A stretch of 64,000 bases of DNA from Streptomyces sp. NBC_01381 (GCF_026340305.1 NZ_JAPEPI010000002.1:620001-684000); one strand, 5' to 3'. Shown: positions 7,991-17,105, numbered from the stretch's first letter. Notes: a model not told the origin generated them from the sequence alone. A program made the numbers and translations.

Positions 7991-8971
7991 GTGAGGATCT
8001 TCGGCAAGGGACGGCACCGGCCCTCCGCCTCATGGCGGCAGGCCACCGACCGCGCCTTCACGCTGATCGGCGACGGGCGGTACGAGGACGCGGGCGCGCT
8101 CCTTACCCGCGCGGCGGATCTGGAGCCCTGGCTCTCGGAGTCCTGGTTCAATCTCGCGCTGCTCCACAAGTTCCGGCACGACTGGGAGCAGGCGCGGGCC
8201 GCGGGCCTGCGGGCCGTCGCGCTGCTCGACCGGTCCGCCGGCGCCCCCGACTGGTGGAACGTGGGGATCGCCGCCACCGCCCTGCAGGACTGGCCGCTTG
8301 CCCGCCGCGCCTGGCAGGCGTACGGGCTGCGCGTTCCTGGCGGTGTCGCCGCCTCCGGTGAGCCGACCGGCATGGACCTGGGCAGCGCCGCGGTGCGCCT
8401 TTCGCCCGAGGGTGAGGCCGAGGTGGTGTGGGGGCGCAGGCTCGACCCCGCGCGGATAGAGGTGCTCTCCATTCCGCTGCCGTCCTCCGGGCGCCGCTGG
8501 GGCGAGGTCGTGCTGCACGACGGCGTACCGCACGGCGAGCGTTCGACGGCGGCCGGGCACTCCTACCCGGTCTTCGACGAGATCGAGCTGTGGGCGCCCT
8601 CACCGGTCCCCACCTGGGTGGTTCTCCTGGAGGCCGGCACCGAGGACGACCGGGACGCCCTGGAGAAGCTCGCCGCCGACGCGGGCTTCGCCGCCGAGGA
8701 CTGGTCCTCGTCCGTACGGCTGCTCTGCCGGATGTGCTCCGAGAGCCGGATGCCGAGCGACGAGGGCGACGGCGAGCACCTGGACCCGCACGACCACAGC
8801 GAGCCGGGCCATCCCGGGCCGCTCGGCCACCGCAGCCCCGGCGCCCTGTGGGTGCCCGAGCGGGAGTGCGGCATCGCGGCGCCCGCCGCCCTGGTGCGCG
8901 GGCTGCTCGACGGCTGGGTCGCGGACAGCCCGGACTCCCGTGACTGGCGGGATCTGGAAGAGGTCTGCTGA
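7991..8971 (+). CDS. Tetratricopeptide-like protein, function unknown
   Basis: A 326-aa soluble protein. The N-terminal ~110 residues contain TPR-like helices (for example YEDAGALLTRAADLEPWLSE and the following helices), suggesting protein binding. The rest has no recognised motif; the region after about residue 255 has a CxxC (RMCSES nearby) and a His/Asp-rich linker, HLDPHDHSEPGHPG. GTG at 7991 is preferred over the ATG at 7892 because the extra 33 residues are low in coding character and overlap a promoter-like region with inverted repeats (7888-7897, 7904-7917). It lies ahead of def but separated by 64 bp. Confidence 0.7.
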   Translation: MRIFGKGRHRPSASWRQATDRAFTLIGDGRYEDAGALLTRAADLEPWLSESWFNLALLHKFRHDWEQARAAGLRAVALLDRSAGAPDWWNVGIAATALQDWPLARRAWQAYGLRVPGGVAASGEPTGMDLGSAAVRLSPEGEAEVVWGRRLDPARIEVLSIPLPSSGRRWGEVVLHDGVPHGERSTAAGHSYPVFDEIELWAPSPVPTWVVLLEAGTEDDRDALEKLAADAGFAAEDWSSSVRLLCRMCSESRMPSDEGDGEHLDPHDHSEPGHPGPLGHRSPGALWVPERECGIAAPAALVRGLLDGWVADSPDSRDWRDLEEVC

Positions 8972-9035
8972 CCGGTGCCCGTAGGCTGTACGGGCACCAT
9001 CTCTTGTGGGATCCCAGGAAGGCGTACGTCGGACA

Positions 9036-9686
9036 ATGGCGCAGGACACTGAGCAGCAGGCCTCGGGCGGGGTGCTTCCCGTCGGCGACGAGGGCTTCGT
9101 CATCGACACGGAGGACTGCGAGGAGCGGGAGACGGCCTACCGCGAGCGGGGCACGGCACGGCCCATCACGGTCGTCGGCAACCCTGTGCTGCACAAGGAG
9201 TGCAAGGACGTCACCGCCTTCGACGACGAGCTGGCCAAGCTCGTCGACGACATGTTCGCCAGCCAGCGGACCGCCGAGGGCGTGGGCCTGGCCGCCAACC
9301 AGATCGGCGTGGACCTGAAGGTCTTCGTCTACGACTGCATGGACGACGAGGGCACGCGGCACGTCGGTGTCGTCTGCAACCCGGTCCTGCAGGAGCTGCC
9401 CGCCGACCGCCGTCAGCTCGACGAGTCGAACGAGGGCTGCCTCTCCGTCCCCACCGCGTACGCGGAGCTGGCCCGCCCCGACTACGCCGAGGTGACCGGG
9501 CAGGACGAGAAGGGCAACCCGATCAAGGTGCGCGGCACGGGCTACTTCTCGCGCTGCCTGCAGCACGAGACGGACCACCTGTACGGCTACCTCTACATCG
9601 ACCGCCTCTCCAAGCGGGACCGCAAGGACGCGCTGCGGCAGATGGAAGAGGGCACTCCGCGCTACCCCGTGGTGGCCAATGACTGA
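9036..9686 (+). CDS. def: Peptide deformylase
   Basis: Removes the formyl group from N-terminal formyl-Met of nascent proteins. All three metal/active-site motifs are present: GVGLAANQIG (motif 1), EGCLSV (motif 2, metal Cys) and QHETDHLYG (motif 3, HExxH-type HETDH). Length is 216 aa from the ATG at 9036, with AGGAAGG 13 bases upstream; a GTG at 9006 is a weaker alternative. The N-terminal ~45 residues before the deformylase fold are an actinobacterial-type extension. It is followed by a terminator. Confidence 0.95.
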   Translation: MAQDTEQQASGGVLPVGDEGFVIDTEDCEERETAYRERGTARPITVVGNPVLHKECKDVTAFDDELAKLVDDMFASQRTAEGVGLAANQIGVDLKVFVYDCMDDEGTRHVGVVCNPVLQELPADRRQLDESNEGCLSVPTAYAELARPDYAEVTGQDEKGNPIKVRGTGYFSRCLQHETDHLYGYLYIDRLSKRDRKDALRQMEEGTPRYPVVAND

Positions 9687-9724
9687 CACGCGCGACGCCT
9701 GAGAGGCGTGGGAACCGCGTGACA

Positions 9725-9770
9725 CGAGCGGCCCCTGGTCGGGAACTCCCTCCCGACCGGGGGCCGTTCG
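9725..9770 (+). terminator. Terminator downstream of def
   Basis: A long near-perfect stem, 9725-9744 pairing with 9751-9770 (arms beginning CGAGCGGCCCC and ending GGGCCGTTCG), with a 6-base loop. No long T run follows, which is common in Streptomyces. The remainder of the stretch to 9988 holds the presumed promoter of the terpene cyclase; I recognise no specific site in it. Confidence 0.85.
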
Positions 9771-9988
9771 CATGAGCCGTTCGCATGTGCGAGCAAAACC
9801 AGCTGCTCGTGATCCATATTCAGTCACATAAGGGGATTCTCTCGGCACTGGGGGGTAGTGAATGGCGCAAATCTGTTCCCTGAACGGTCAGTTGTGGTGC
9901 TGAATGGAAAGCGCGGGGATACGCAACGGCGCGCGCCCGGTACGGCGGGAGGGGCGTGCGTCACCAGGCGGCTGAGAGGGGTTTGTTC

Positions 9989-11128
9989 GTGCGTGCATAT
10001 TCCGGAAGCACATCACAGAAACAGCCGTGCACGAGGCCACACGCGCAGACGGTATCGGTACCACCGGCGCTGGCCGTTCCGGTGATCGAAGCAGCGTTTC
10101 CTCGCCGTCTGCATCCGTATTGGCCCAAGCTTCAGGAGAAGTCCAGGACATGGCTGCGCGAAATGCGGCTGATGCCTCCTGACAAGGTCGAGCGGTACGC
10201 GGACAGCCTCTGCTACACCGATCTGGTGGCGGGCTACTACATTGGCGCGCCCGACGAGTTGCTCACCGCCATAGCCGACCTCAGCAGCTGGTTCTTCGCG
10301 TGGGACGACCGGCACGACCGGGACTCGGTGCACGGCAGGGCGGCCCAGTGGCGGCGGCTGTGCCGGGGCCTGCATGGCGCCCTCAACGACCCGGAGGAGT
10401 ATCTGCACCACAGGGATCCGTTGGTCTCCGGCTTCGCGGACTGTGTGCGACGGCTGTACGCGTTCCTGGGCCCCAGCTGGAACGCACGCTTCGCCAGGCA
10501 CTTCCACCCCGTGATCGAGGCGTACGACCAGGAGTTCAGGAACCGGCGCTGCGGGACGGTGCCGCCCGTCGAGGCGTACATTGAACTGCGCCGGCTGACG
10601 TTCGCGCACTGGGCGTGGATCGACCTCCTGGAGCCCACCGCGCGGTACGAACTGCCGCGGGCGATAAGGAAACATCCCGCATACCGGCGGGCGGCGCTTG
10701 CGACCCAGGATTTCTCCGCCTGGTACAACGATCTGTGCTCGCTCCCCAAAGAACTCGCGGGAGATGAACTGCACAATCTCGGGATCAGCCTCATACAGCA
10801 CGAGGGATTAACGCTCGAAGAGGCGGTGAGGGAAGTCCACAGGCGCGTCAGTCAGTGCGTCGCGGATTTCCTCGTGGCCGAGGAGGAAGTCCTGCTGCTC
10901 GCCGATAAATTGGCGGACGGATCCGAAAAGGGCCGAGAGCTCGGGGAAGCCCTTGAATCATGCGTCTTCAATATGCGGAACTGGTTCTCTTCCGTTTATT
11001 GGTTCCACCATGAATCCGGCCGCTATCGCGTGGACAGCTGGGACGACAGGTCCATGCCTCCCTACGTCACGGAAAACCAGCTGGTGGAAAAGCCCATGGC
11101 CGAAAACGAACTGGTAGGTGAAGAATGA
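9989..11128 (+). CDS. eizA: epi-Isozizaene synthase (sesquiterpene cyclase)
   Basis: Class I terpene cyclase that converts farnesyl diphosphate to epi-isozizaene, first step to the antibiotic albaflavenone. The sequence is closely similar to S. coelicolor SCO5222 by recall: shared runs include PVIEAAFPR, LHPYWPKLQE and WFSSVYWFHHESGRY. Metal motifs are intact: DDRHD (residues 106-110) and NDLCSLPKE (247-255). GTG at 9989 has AGAGGGG eight bases upstream, giving 379 aa; a GTG at 9956 has its SD too close. Codon 274 (10808-10810) is TTA, so translation may depend on bldA tRNA. The stop overlaps the P450 start (ATGA). Confidence 0.95.
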   Translation: MRAYSGSTSQKQPCTRPHAQTVSVPPALAVPVIEAAFPRRLHPYWPKLQEKSRTWLREMRLMPPDKVERYADSLCYTDLVAGYYIGAPDELLTAIADLSSWFFAWDDRHDRDSVHGRAAQWRRLCRGLHGALNDPEEYLHHRDPLVSGFADCVRRLYAFLGPSWNARFARHFHPVIEAYDQEFRNRRCGTVPPVEAYIELRRLTFAHWAWIDLLEPTARYELPRAIRKHPAYRRAALATQDFSAWYNDLCSLPKELAGDELHNLGISLIQHEGLTLEEAVREVHRRVSQCVADFLVAEEEVLLLADKLADGSEKGRELGEALESCVFNMRNWFSSVYWFHHESGRYRVDSWDDRSMPPYVTENQLVEKPMAENELVGEE

Positions 11129-12486
11129 GCGTCGAATCCACGATACCCGCGCCCGCCGCGTCCGGATCGGAGCCGCCGCTCGTCGGCGGCGGCGCACCGC
11201 TCATCGGTCACGCCTGGCACCTGATCCGCGACCCGCTCGGCTTCCTGACCGCGCTGCGGGACCATGGTGATCTCGTACGCATCAGGCTAGGACCCAAGAC
11301 GGCGTACGCGGTCTGCGATCCGGAGCTGGTCGGGCAGATGCTCAAGAGTCCGGAGTACATCGTCGGTGGACCGCTCTGGGACACCCTCGAAGTGCTGCTC
11401 GGCAAGGGCGTTGCGACCAGCAACGGCAAGCTGCACCGGCGTCAACGGCGCATGATGCAGCCCGCGTTCAGGCCCGAGCGGATCGCCGACTACGCCAAGG
11501 TGATGGAGGAGGAGGCGCGCGCCACGGCGGCGCGCTGGGACCACGGCCGTACGGTCGACATCAGCGCGGAGATGTTCCGCACCGCCGTGCGCATCGTCTC
11601 CCGCTCGCTCCTGGAGGTCGAATCGATCGGCGAGAAGGCGGACCGCATCGCCGATTCGCTGCACACCGTCTTCGAGGGGCTCTACCGGCGGATGATCCTC
11701 TCGGTCGGGCCGCTCTACCGCGTGCCGACCCAGGGCAACCGCCGCTTCCAGAACGCGCTCGACGATCTGCACGCGCTGGTCGACGAGATCATCACCGAAC
11801 GCCGGGCGAATGATTCGGGCCAGCAGGACCTGCTGGCCGAAATGCTTCGGGCGCGCGATGAAACGGGTCAGCCGCTCGGCGACCAGGAGGTCCACGACCA
11901 TGTGGTCTCGCTTGTCGTCGCGGGCGCCGAGAATGTCGCGTCGACCCTGGCGTGGACGTTCCAACTGCTCACCGAACACCCGGAGCAGGAAAGGCGGTTG
12001 GTTGAAGAGGTAAATTCCGTCGCGCCGGGCCGGGAGATCACATTCGCGGACCTCAAGAACCTGCCGCACACCCGGAATGTCGTCACCGAGGCCATGCGTA
12101 TACGACCTGCCGCTTGGATATTCACGCGCAGGTCCGTAGCCGAAACGAACCTCGGCGGCTACCGCATTCCGGCCGACGCCGACATCGTGTACAGCGTGTA
12201 CGCGATGCAGCGCGATCCGCGGTCCTTCGAGCGGCATCTGGAGTTCGACCCGGACCGCTGGAATCCGGAACGCGCAGGTGACGTACCGGAGTTCGCGATG
12301 ATGCCGTTCAGCGTCGGTAACCGAAAGTGCCCGGGCGACCACTTCTCGTTGGCCGAACTCGCCATCATCCTGGCGACGGTGGCCCCGAGGTGGCACCTCT
12401 CGCCCGTCCCGGAGACCGACACCGGAACGAAGATCGGCATCACGCTGCATCCGAAGCGTCTGGTCCTTCGCGCCGAGCGGCGCTGA
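11125..12486 (+). CDS. Cytochrome P450 CYP170A, albaflavenone synthase
   Basis: A 453-aa P450 that by homology oxidises epi-isozizaene via albaflavenols to albaflavenone. The heme-binding motif FSVGNRKCPG has its Cys at about residue 402, EAMR in the K helix supplies ExxR, and the I helix reads AGAENVAS. There the usual acid-threonine pair is Glu-Asn, so the conserved Thr is replaced. A DDLHALVDE segment occurs where S. coelicolor CYP170A1 is reported to carry a second, terpene-synthase-like site; strict DDxxD is not met here. Translationally coupled to the cyclase (ATGA). The 3' end overlaps the convergent regulator by 47 bp. Confidence 0.93.
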   Translation: MSVESTIPAPAASGSEPPLVGGGAPLIGHAWHLIRDPLGFLTALRDHGDLVRIRLGPKTAYAVCDPELVGQMLKSPEYIVGGPLWDTLEVLLGKGVATSNGKLHRRQRRMMQPAFRPERIADYAKVMEEEARATAARWDHGRTVDISAEMFRTAVRIVSRSLLEVESIGEKADRIADSLHTVFEGLYRRMILSVGPLYRVPTQGNRRFQNALDDLHALVDEIITERRANDSGQQDLLAEMLRARDETGQPLGDQEVHDHVVSLVVAGAENVASTLAWTFQLLTEHPEQERRLVEEVNSVAPGREITFADLKNLPHTRNVVTEAMRIRPAAWIFTRRSVAETNLGGYRIPADADIVYSVYAMQRDPRSFERHLEFDPDRWNPERAGDVPEFAMMPFSVGNRKCPGDHFSLAELAIILATVAPRWHLSPVPETDTGTKIGITLHPKRLVLRAERR

Positions 12487-13441
12487 CCGCCGGTCCGCGG
12501 AAGGTGCGGCGGTAGGCGTTCGGCGTGGTGCCGAGCGCCCTCAGGAACTGGTGGCGCATCGCCGCGGCGTTGCCGAAACCGGCACGCCCGGCGATCGCGT
12601 CCACCGTCTCGTCCGAACCCTCCAGCAACTCCTGTGCAAGCAACACCCGTTGGCGAAGGAGCCAGCGGTAGGGCGTGGTGCCCGTCTCCTGCTGGAAGCG
12701 GCGCGCGAAGGTGCGCGGCGACATGTGGGCGCGCTCGGCGAGCCGCTCGACGGTGATCTCCGTGTCGAGGTGGCGCTCCATCCAGGCGAGCACCCCGCCG
12801 ACGGTGTCGCACGCCGTGCGCGGCAGCGGCCGCGCCACGAACTGCGCCTGGCCGCCGTCGCGATGGGGCGGTACGACCATGCGCCGGGCGATGGCGTTGG
12901 CGACCTCGGTGCCGTGTTCCCGGCGCACGATGTGCAGGCAGGCGTCGATCCCGGCGGCGGTCCCCGCCGATGTGACGACGGAACCCTCGTCCACGTACAG
13001 CACATCGGGCTCGACGTGCGCCCGCGGGTAGCGCACCGCGAGCTCCCTGGAGTGCTGCCAGTGCACGGCGCAGCGACGCCCGTCGAGCAGTCCCGCGGCG
13101 CCGAGCACGAAGACGCCGGAGCAGACGGACAGGACGCGGGCGCCGCGGTCCACCGCGCGGCGCAGCGCGGCGAGCAGATCCTCGGGATAGTCGCGGCCCA
13201 CGAACGACTGTCCTGCCGGCACGGCGATGAGGTCGGCCTCCTCCAGGCGGTCGAGGCCGTACGGCGTGGTGATCGAGAACCCCGCGTGGTTGCTCAGCAC
13301 CCCGCTCTCCGCGGCGACCACCGCGAAGTCGTACACGGGAAGGCCCTCGTCGCTCCGGTCGAGGCCGAACACCTCGCAGACGACGCCGAGTTCAAAGGGA
13401 TTGACGCCGTCGAGCAGCACGACGGCCACGTTTTTCAGCAT
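12440..13441 (-). CDS. nrdS: GlxA-type AraC regulator, NrdS-like
   Basis: A 333-aa regulator with an N-terminal DJ-1/PfpI-like domain (residues ~3-170; VLLDGVNPFELGVVCEVFG, LSVCSGVFVLGAAGLLDG with the Cys elbow) and a C-terminal AraC helix-turn-helix pair (LAERAHMSPRTFARRFQQETG; IAGRAGFGNAAAMRHQF). It lies just downstream of nrdB on the same strand, the position of nrdS in the published Streptomyces nrdABS operon, hence the symbol. The start at 13441 (MLKNVAVVLLDG) leaves a 92-bp gap to the divergent small gene; upstream Met 13498 is less likely. Target genes are unknown. Confidence 0.8.
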   Translation of the reverse strand: MLKNVAVVLLDGVNPFELGVVCEVFGLDRSDEGLPVYDFAVVAAESGVLSNHAGFSITTPYGLDRLEEADLIAVPAGQSFVGRDYPEDLLAALRRAVDRGARVLSVCSGVFVLGAAGLLDGRRCAVHWQHSRELAVRYPRAHVEPDVLYVDEGSVVTSAGTAAGIDACLHIVRREHGTEVANAIARRMVVPPHRDGGQAQFVARPLPRTACDTVGGVLAWMERHLDTEITVERLAERAHMSPRTFARRFQQETGTTPYRWLLRQRVLLAQELLEGSDETVDAIAGRAGFGNAAAMRHQFLRALGTTPNAYRRTFRGPAVSAARREGPDASDAA

Positions 13442-13533
13442 GTACGCAGTGTGCCGCGACCTTGGCAGGAAGTCGATGGTGTGTGACAGTCCTGCCACTC
13501 ACGCCGGGGTCCGGCACGCACGACAGTGAGGAC

Positions 13534-13806
13534 ATGAACACATTCCTCGGATACGTGACCGTCCTGACCGTCTTCCTCCTGCTGGCCGCACCCGCGCTGG
13601 TCGGGTACGTCCACGACCGCCGGATCGACCGCGAACTGCGTGAAGCCCCCCGCGCTCCACGCAGCCCGCGGCAGTCTGACGTCCTAGAACTCGTCGTCGA
13701 AGGAGACCGAACCCTCGACGGCGACCTGGTAGGCCGAAGGGCGCCGCTCGAAGAAGTTGGTCAGCTCCTGGACACCCTGAAGTTCCATGAACGAGAACGG
13801 GTTTGA
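13534..13806 (+). CDS. Possible small single-pass membrane protein
   Basis: A 90-codon frame beginning MNTFLGYVTVLTVFLLLAAP, with one clear transmembrane helix (residues ~4-25) and a basic tail. It starts 92 bp from the divergent nrdS-like gene. Its second half lies antisense to the 3' end of nrdB (123-bp overlap), so the coding value of that half is doubtful. If real, it would be transcribed against the nrd operon and separate nrdB from the AraC regulator. I do not recognise a family. Confidence 0.4.
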   Translation: MNTFLGYVTVLTVFLLLAAPALVGYVHDRRIDRELREAPRAPRSPRQSDVLELVVEGDRTLDGDLVGRRAPLEEVGQLLDTLKFHERERV

Positions 13807-14697
13807 CGAGCCGTAGACGGGCGCGAAGCCGAGCCGCTGCAGCCGCTGGTCGGCGACGCACTGCAGGTACTCGCGCATCGAGTCGGTGTTCATGCCCGGC
13901 AGGCCCTCACCGCACAGGTCGCGCGCGAACTGCAGCTCGGCCTCGACGGCCTCCTTGAGCATGTCCGTGACCTGCGTCTGCAGCGCGTCGTCGAAGAGCT
14001 CCGGCTCCTCCTTGCGGACGGTGTCGACGACGTCGAAGGCGAAGCTCATGTGCATCGTCTCGTCGCGGAACACCCAGTTGGTGCCGGTCGCCAGGCCGTG
14101 CAGCAGACCCCGCGAGCGGAACCAGTAGACGTACGCGAAGGCACCGTAGAAGAAGAGGCCCTCGATGCACGCGGCGAAGCAGATCAGGTTCAGCAGGAAG
14201 CGGCGCCGGTCGGCCTTGCTCTCCAGGCGGTCCATCTTCTCGACGGAGTCCATCCACTTGAAGCAGAACTCGGCCTTCTCACGGATGGAGGGGATCTCCT
14301 CGACCGCGTCGAACGCGGCGGCGCGGTCGTCCGGGTCGGGCAGATAGGTGTCGAGCAGCGTCAGATAGAACTGGACGTGGACGGCCTCCTCGAAGAGCTG
14401 ACGGCTCAAGTACAGCCGCGCCTCGGGGGAGTTGATGTGCTTGTAGAGCGTGAGCACCAGGTTGTTGGAGACGATCGAGTCGCCCGTCGCGAAGAACGCG
14501 ACGAGTCGGCCGATCATGTGCTGCTCGCCCGGCGAGAGCTTGGCGAGGTCGGCGACGTCCGAGTGGAGGTCGACCTCCTCGACGGTCCAGGTGTTCTTGA
14601 TCGCGTCCCGGTAGCGCTCGTAGAAGTCCGGGTAGCGCATGGGACGCAGGGTCAGCTCGAAGCCCGGGTCGAGCAGGTTCTTGTCGGTGGAGCTCAT
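13684..14697 (-). CDS. nrdB: Class Ia ribonucleotide reductase small subunit
   Basis: A 337-aa di-iron/tyrosyl-radical subunit. Ligands and radical residue can be placed: D73 (ATGDSIV), E104 and H107 followed by Y111 in EEAVHVQFY (ExxHxxxY as in the class Ia family), then the second pair in DETMHMSF. The C-terminal tail YQVAVEGSVSFDDEF retains a Tyr for radical transfer to NrdA. The ATG overlaps the nrdA TAA by one base (TAATG), so the genes are coupled. It supplies the oxygen-dependent radical for dNTP synthesis when the B12-dependent class II enzyme is unavailable. Confidence 0.95.
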   Translation of the reverse strand: MSSTDKNLLDPGFELTLRPMRYPDFYERYRDAIKNTWTVEEVDLHSDVADLAKLSPGEQHMIGRLVAFFATGDSIVSNNLVLTLYKHINSPEARLYLSRQLFEEAVHVQFYLTLLDTYLPDPDDRAAAFDAVEEIPSIREKAEFCFKWMDSVEKMDRLESKADRRRFLLNLICFAACIEGLFFYGAFAYVYWFRSRGLLHGLATGTNWVFRDETMHMSFAFDVVDTVRKEEPELFDDALQTQVTDMLKEAVEAELQFARDLCGEGLPGMNTDSMREYLQCVADQRLQRLGFAPVYGSSNPFSFMELQGVQELTNFFERRPSAYQVAVEGSVSFDDEF

Positions 14698-17105
14698 TAC
14701 TGGCAGGCCTCGCAGGACTCGGGGTTTTCCAGGGAGCAGGCGACGGCGTCGGGGTCGGTCGCCTGCTGGGGAACGGGGGCGGTCGCGGTGGCGTTCTGGC
14801 CGCCGGCCGCGCGGGCGATGCGCGTGGCGGGGCGCGAGCGCAGGTAGTACGTCGTCTTCAGGCCCGACTGCCAGGCGTAGGCGTACATCGAGGAGAGCTT
14901 GCCGATGGTCGGCGTCTCCAGGAACAGGTTCAGGGACTGCGCCTGGTCGAGGAACGGCGTGCGCGCGGCGGCCATGTCGATCAGGCCGCGCTGCGGGATC
15001 TCCCACGCCGTGCGGTACAGCGCGCGGACGTCGGCCGGGATCCAACTGAAGCCCTGCACCGAGCCGTTGGCCTCGCGCAGCGCCTCACGGGTCTGCGCGT
15101 CCCAGACGCCGAGCCGCTTCAACTCCTCCACCAGGTAGGCGTTGACCTGGAGGAATTCGCCGGACAGCGTCTCGCGCTTGAAGAGGTTGGAGACCTGCGG
15201 CTCGATGCACTCGTAGACGCCCGCGATGGACGCGATGGTGGCGGTCGGCGCGATGGCGAGCAGCAGCGAGTTGCGCATGCCGGTCGCGGCGATACGTTCC
15301 CGCAGAGCCGCCCAGCGCTCCGGCCAGGTCAGCTCGACGCCGTAGTGGTCGGGGTGCAGCACGCCGCGCGCGGTGCGGGTCTTCTCCCAGGCGGGGAGCG
15401 GCCCGTTGCGCTCGGCGAGGTCGGCGGACGCCTCGTACGCGGCGAGCATGATCCGCTCGGCGATGCGCGTCGAAAGAGCGCGCGCCTCGGGGGAGTCGAA
15501 GGGCAGCTTCAGCTGGAAGAAGACGTCCTGCAGACCCATGGCGCCCAGGCCCACGGGCCGCCACTTGGCATTCGAACGGCCGGCCTGCTCGGTCGGGTAG
15601 AAGTTGATGTCGACGACACGGTCGAGGAAGGTGACGGCCGTGCGGACGGTCTCGTCGAGCCGCTCCCAGTCGATGTCGTCGCCGGAAGGCAGGACGAAGG
15701 CGCCGAGGTTCACCGAGCCGAGGTTGCAGACCGCCGTCTCGCCGTCGTCCGTCACCTCCAGGATCTCCGTGCAGAGGTTCGAGGAGTGCACCGTGTGGCC
15801 GGGCTCCGCCGTCTGGTTGGCGGTGCGGTTGGCGGCGTCCTTGAACGTCATCCAGCCGTTGCCGGTCTGCGCGAGGGTGCGCATCATGCGGCCGTACAGA
15901 TCACGGGCCGGGATGGTCTTGCGGGCGAGCCCGGCGGCCTCGGCCTTGCGGTACGCGGCGTCGAACTCCTCGCCCCACAGGTCCACCAGCTCGGGCACGT
16001 CGGCCGGCGAGAACAGCGACCAGTCCTGGTCGGCGGCGACCCGGCGCATGAACTCGTCGGGGATCCAGTGCGCGAGGTTGAGGTTGTGCGTACGCCGCTG
16101 GTCCTCACCCGTGTTGTCGCGCAGCTCCAGGAACTCCTCGATGTCGGAGTGCCACGTCTCCAGGTAGACCGCGGCGGCGCCCTTGCGGCGGCCGCCCTGG
16201 TTCACGGCGGCGACGGAGGCGTCCAGGGTCTTGAGGAACGGCACGATGCCGTTGGAGTGCCCGTTCGTGCCGCGGATCAGCGAACCGCGGGAGCGGATGC
16301 GGGAGTACGAGAGACCGATGCCGCCCGCGTGCTTGGAGAGGCGCGCGACCTGGTGGTAGCGGTCGTAGATGGAATCCAGCTCGTCCAGCGGGGAGTCGAG
16401 GAGGTAGCAGGAGGACATCTGCGGGTGGCGCGTGCCGGAGTTGAAGAGCGTCGGCGAGGACGGCAGGTAGTCCAGGCGGCTCATCAGGCGGTACAGGGCG
16501 GCGACTTCGTCCACCGAGCGCGCGCTGCCGTCCTCGGCGAGGCCGCTCGCGACGCGCAGCATGAAGTGCTGCGGGGTCTCGATGACGTGCCGGGTGATGG
16601 GGTGCCGAAGGAGATAGCGGCTGTGCAGGGTGCGCAGGCCGAAGTAGCCGAAGCGGAAGTCGGCGCCGTCGTCGAGCGCGGACTCCACGAGACCGTCGAG
16701 GCGCGCCGCGTGGTCGACGACGAACGCGGCGGTGCGGTCCGCGATCAGGCCCTCGCGGTGACCGACCGCGACCGAGTCGGAGAAGGAGCGCACGCCCTGC
16801 GACGCCGCCTCCTCACGGATGCTGATGCTCAGCAGCCTGGCCGCCAGCTTCGAGTACGCCGGGTCCTCGGAGATGAGCCCCGCGGCAGCCTCGGTCGCCA
16901 GCTCCCGCAGCTCCGCTGTGATCTCGGCGGCCCCCTTGGCCGAGCGGCCGCGCAGCGCGGCGGCGGCGACTCTGCCGGGGTCGGCGTCGGGGAGGTCGGC
17001 GGTGAGGTCGGTCAGGGTACGCAGCAGCGCGGTGCCTGGGCCGTCGGCGGTCTGCTGACCGTCGGTGGTCTGCGCTGACGCAGGTTCGGCTGGCGCGATG
17101 GTCAC
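14697..17105 (-). CDS. nrdA: Class Ia ribonucleotide reductase large subunit
   Basis: An 802-aa catalytic subunit that reduces ribonucleoside diphosphates. Visible residues are the first redox Cys in MSSCYLLDS, the active-site triad in SSNLCTEILE (Asn-x-Cys-x-Glu), and the C-terminal swivelling pair ESCEACQ. The N-terminus has R1-type helices, but I see no N-terminal ATP-cone motif (VxKRDG-like), so overall activity control by dATP may be absent or altered. GTG at 17105 has GAGGGAG about nine bases upstream; the longer upstream frame is noncoding. The leader carries a cobalamin riboswitch and NrdR-like boxes. Confidence 0.95.
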   Translation of the reverse strand: MTIAPAEPASAQTTDGQQTADGPGTALLRTLTDLTADLPDADPGRVAAAALRGRSAKGAAEITAELRELATEAAAGLISEDPAYSKLAARLLSISIREEAASQGVRSFSDSVAVGHREGLIADRTAAFVVDHAARLDGLVESALDDGADFRFGYFGLRTLHSRYLLRHPITRHVIETPQHFMLRVASGLAEDGSARSVDEVAALYRLMSRLDYLPSSPTLFNSGTRHPQMSSCYLLDSPLDELDSIYDRYHQVARLSKHAGGIGLSYSRIRSRGSLIRGTNGHSNGIVPFLKTLDASVAAVNQGGRRKGAAAVYLETWHSDIEEFLELRDNTGEDQRRTHNLNLAHWIPDEFMRRVAADQDWSLFSPADVPELVDLWGEEFDAAYRKAEAAGLARKTIPARDLYGRMMRTLAQTGNGWMTFKDAANRTANQTAEPGHTVHSSNLCTEILEVTDDGETAVCNLGSVNLGAFVLPSGDDIDWERLDETVRTAVTFLDRVVDINFYPTEQAGRSNAKWRPVGLGAMGLQDVFFQLKLPFDSPEARALSTRIAERIMLAAYEASADLAERNGPLPAWEKTRTARGVLHPDHYGVELTWPERWAALRERIAATGMRNSLLLAIAPTATIASIAGVYECIEPQVSNLFKRETLSGEFLQVNAYLVEELKRLGVWDAQTREALREANGSVQGFSWIPADVRALYRTAWEIPQRGLIDMAAARTPFLDQAQSLNLFLETPTIGKLSSMYAYAWQSGLKTTYYLRSRPATRIARAAGGQNATATAPVPQQATDPDAVACSLENPESCEACQ

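Noticed and set aside
6292..8472. A 726-codon minus-strand frame
   Set aside because: Antisense to both HD genes and the TPR gene; low-complexity Arg/Pro-rich.
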